From positions 1 through 7,101 of the forward strand of contig CALHAO010000263.1 in assembly GCA_937931765.1 (NCBI GenBank): DNA of 7,101 bases, in the 5' to 3' direction. This stretch comes from an uncultured Thiotrichaceae bacterium. Lineage in GTDB: Bacteria; Pseudomonadota; Gammaproteobacteria; Thiotrichales; Thiotrichaceae. The translations under genes were made by a program, and so were the position numbers. Below are positions 6,034 through 7,101 of the stretch, in pieces; position 1 is the first letter of the stretch, and every line of letters begins with the position of its first letter. The notes under the pieces were generated by a model. The model searched no databases. It worked only from the letters and a program-made list of their open reading frames with translations, and was not told the DNA's origin.

Positions 6034-6653
6034 ACGGGTAGCTTAGATAAAGCAGGCCCCAATGCCTGAATCATCTCCCGCGCCAGTTGTAATTTCTCTG
6101 CCTTATCTAATCCCTTGCCAGCTGCTCCTTCCACAAATAAATTAGCCAGCCCATGCACAGACGACCAGGCGAGTATTTCCTGTGGGCTGAAACTATCGGG
6201 GTCTATATCTTCAATGGTGTCCGCAAATCCGCCCTGAAGGTGGCTGCTTAACTGGCGGGAGGCTGCGACATAGTCCGGATCATTGCTATAAATAGTTTCC
6301 TCCCGCCACATCGCGCGGAAGAAGGCCGGTTTATCCAGCGCAAATTCAATATAAGCCAGCCCCACAGCGCTAAATGCGTTATTTCCATGTAACTGTGCAT
6401 GGGATTTAGCAGTGGTCATAGCAGCTGATAATTGATGCAAAGCGCGGGTAGCGAATGCGGTTAGCAGCGCACGTTTATCTGTGTAATGGCGGAAAGCAGA
6501 GGAGGGCGATACACCTACCAACTTCGCGCAAGCCCGCAGGGTAACGGCCTCCAGGCCGAATTGACTGGCAATTTCATCGACGGCATTCAGCAGTGATTCC
6601 GCCAGATCACCGTGGTGGTAACTGCTTTTTTCTTTCTTCATTGAAAATTTCAT
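6030..6653 (-). CDS. TetR/AcrR-family transcriptional regulator with WHG-type C-terminal domain
   Basis: The 207-residue product has the usual TetR size and layout. An N-terminal YHHGDL motif (12-17) precedes the DNA-binding region, whose helix-turn-helix covers about 38-57 (TLRACAKLVGVSPSSAFRHY), followed by DKRALLTAFA. The C-terminal ligand and dimer domain includes FFRAMWRE (111-118) and AWSSVHGLANLFVEG (162-176), the W-x-x-VHG signature of the WHG (TetR_C_33) group. Such proteins are usually repressors released by a small hydrophobic ligand. The gene is the first of a probable tetR-curA transcription unit, so the ligand may be an electrophilic enone, aldehyde or quinone that CurA reduces; this is inference. 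Two matching operator-like dyads upstream suggest autorepression. The start at 6653 has only a weak AGG 6 nt upstream, and a second in-frame ATG four codons later has no ribosome binding site. Confidence 0.92.
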   Translation of the reverse strand: MKFSMKKEKSSYHHGDLAESLLNAVDEIASQFGLEAVTLRACAKLVGVSPSSAFRHYTDKRALLTAFATRALHQLSAAMTTAKSHAQLHGNNAFSAVGLAYIEFALDKPAFFRAMWREETIYSNDPDYVAASRQLSSHLQGGFADTIEDIDPDSFSPQEILAWSSVHGLANLFVEGAAGKGLDKAEKLQLAREMIQALGPALSKLPV

Positions 6654-6664
6654 GTGGCACCTAT

Positions 6665-6679
6665 GTGAACACTGTTAAC
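6665..6679. promoter_or_regulatory. Operator-like dyad 1, in the tetR leader
   Basis: GTGAACACTGTTAAC is a 15-bp imperfect palindrome, with six of seven arm positions symmetric and an AACA-N-TGTT core. It lies 11 nt upstream of the tetR start codon. It agrees with the dyad at 6729-6743 at 13 of 15 positions in the same orientation, the pattern expected of a TetR-type operator pair. Confidence 0.6.
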
Positions 6680-6696
6680 TTTTTTGCGTTGAGCTA

Positions 6697-6726
6697 TTGT
6701 AACTTACCCCAGTATTTGGGTATTAT
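6697..6726 (+). promoter_or_regulatory. Possible divergent promoter toward the DUF2852-like gene
   Basis: TTGTAA (6697-6702) and TATTAT (6721-6726) are 18 nt apart on the plus strand. The -10 matches five of six consensus bases and the -35 four of six. The -10 overlaps the opposing tetR -10 box, and dyad 2 would cover its transcription start. The leader to ATG 6847 would be over 100 nt, so a closer promoter may exist. Confidence 0.3.
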
Positions 6727-6751
6727 ATGTGAACAGTGTTTACATTATCAA
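6722..6751 (-). promoter_or_regulatory. Sigma-70-type promoter of the tetR-curA unit
   Basis: On the minus strand TTGATA (complement of 6746-6751) and a perfect TATAAT (complement of 6722-6727) are separated by 18 nt. The operator-like dyad at 6729-6743 lies wholly inside the spacer, so a bound repressor would block RNA polymerase directly. Transcription should begin near 6715, about 60 nt before the tetR ATG. Confidence 0.65.
6729..6743. promoter_or_regulatory. Operator-like dyad 2, between the -35 and -10 boxes of tetR
   Basis: GTGAACAGTGTTTAC is a 15-bp imperfect palindrome, with six of seven arm positions symmetric around a central base. It shares the GTGAACA-N-TGTT-N-AC pattern with the dyad at 6665-6679. 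The centres are 64 bp apart, close to six helical turns, so both would face the same side of the DNA. Confidence 0.65.
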
Positions 6752-6846
6752 CTTAAGAAGTCTCAGGGTGAATGAAAAAAAGATCGCCTTGCACCCGCCA
6801 AATACTGTCAACGGGAATGTGCTTCTTCTATTAGAGGTTTAAAGTT

Positions 6847-7101
6847 ATGTCATCAACAAGCAGTTCAAAAGTAGATAAATCCGGTGGACGATCATGGAGT
6901 TGTTCTGATACCGGGCAGTATGGTGGTGGTAAATGGTCAGGTATGAATATCTTTGCGATGGTACTGGGGTTCATTTTCTTCTGGCCGGTGGGTCTGGTGA
7001 TATTGTTCTGGATACTGTCCGGACGCCATGTGAGTGACTTACCTGCTGCGATAAAGCAAAAATGGGCAGATGTTTTTGGTGGTAACAAAAGTAGCCCGCA
7101 T
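6847..7101 (+). CDS. DUF2852-like small membrane protein, 3' end missing
   Basis: The frame opens at ATG 6847 and stays open to the window end; 85 residues are visible and no stop is reached. AGAGG (6833-6837) lies 9 nt upstream. Residues 1-32 are polar and rich in Ser and Gly (SSTSSSK, GQYGGGKWSG). One hydrophobic segment covers about 34-58, with MVLGFIFFWPVGLVILFW, the pattern I associate with DUF2852 proteins. After it comes a short amphipathic part, SDLPAAIKQKWADVFGG. The family is uncharacterised, and the topology suggests an inner-membrane protein with one transmembrane helix. It is divergent from tetR across 193 nt that contain both operator-like dyads, so it may belong to the same regulon. 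The DUF assignment is from memory of the motif and is moderate. Confidence 0.7.
   Translation, partial: MSSTSSSKVDKSGGRSWSCSDTGQYGGGKWSGMNIFAMVLGFIFFWPVGLVILFWILSGRHVSDLPAAIKQKWADVFGGNKSSPH

Noticed and set aside
6705..6722. TACCC...GGGTA dyad between the two operator-like sites.
   Set aside because: Only 5-bp arms around an 8-nt centre, with no second copy nearby; likely chance.
6831..7088. Minus-strand open frame at the right edge.
   Set aside because: The opposite strand encodes a protein with a clear transmembrane helix and a ribosome binding site; the minus frame shows no recognisable domain.

Overview
The window looks like a stretch of gammaproteobacterial chromosome with moderate G+C. 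The best evidence is a CysZ-type protein that keeps the enterobacterial CysZ core motifs and a very E. coli-like CurA reductase. I cannot name the genus. I see no mobile element, CRISPR array, tRNA or rRNA. No gap exceeds 300 bases; the longest runs between the ankyrin and Sel1 genes (3247-3505).

Layout. (1) 1-2069, + strand: the 3' part of an MsbA-like ABC half-transporter gene is followed after 2 nt by a cysZ-like gene, so the two are almost certainly one operon. (2) 2144-2470, + strand: a small lipoprotein, very rich in His and Arg. (3) 2539-3246, - strand: a secreted protein with a Cys-containing N-terminal region of unknown family and about three C-terminal ankyrin repeats. It converges on the lipoprotein gene, with a hairpin between them. 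(4) 3506-4912, + strand: an exported Sel1-repeat protein whose six repeats are split three and three by a Pro/Gln/Arg-rich linker. It ends in an intrinsic terminator whose stem-loop contains the stop codon. (5) 4953-6653, - strand: a tetR-curA pair, regulator first. (6) 6847-end, + strand: the 5' part of a small DUF2852-like membrane protein gene, divergent from tetR.

How the parts may work together. The clearest system is the tetR-curA unit. Two near-identical 15-bp dyads lie upstream of tetR. One fills the spacer of a good sigma-70-type promoter reading into tetR, the other sits in the tetR leader, and their centres are 64 bp apart. This is the usual architecture of an autorepressed TetR regulator controlling a detoxifying enone/quinone reductase. 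A possible opposing promoter for the DUF2852-like gene overlaps the same region, so that gene may share the control. A third, unrelated perfect 15-bp palindrome covers the tetR stop codon just before curA.

The middle of the window (2144-4912) is a cluster of three exported proteins of unknown role: the basic lipoprotein, the ankyrin protein and the Sel1 protein. The last two are divergently transcribed from a region with several dyads. A shared envelope function is only an inference from position. Nothing here is demonstrably a new system; the three envelope proteins are the least explained part.
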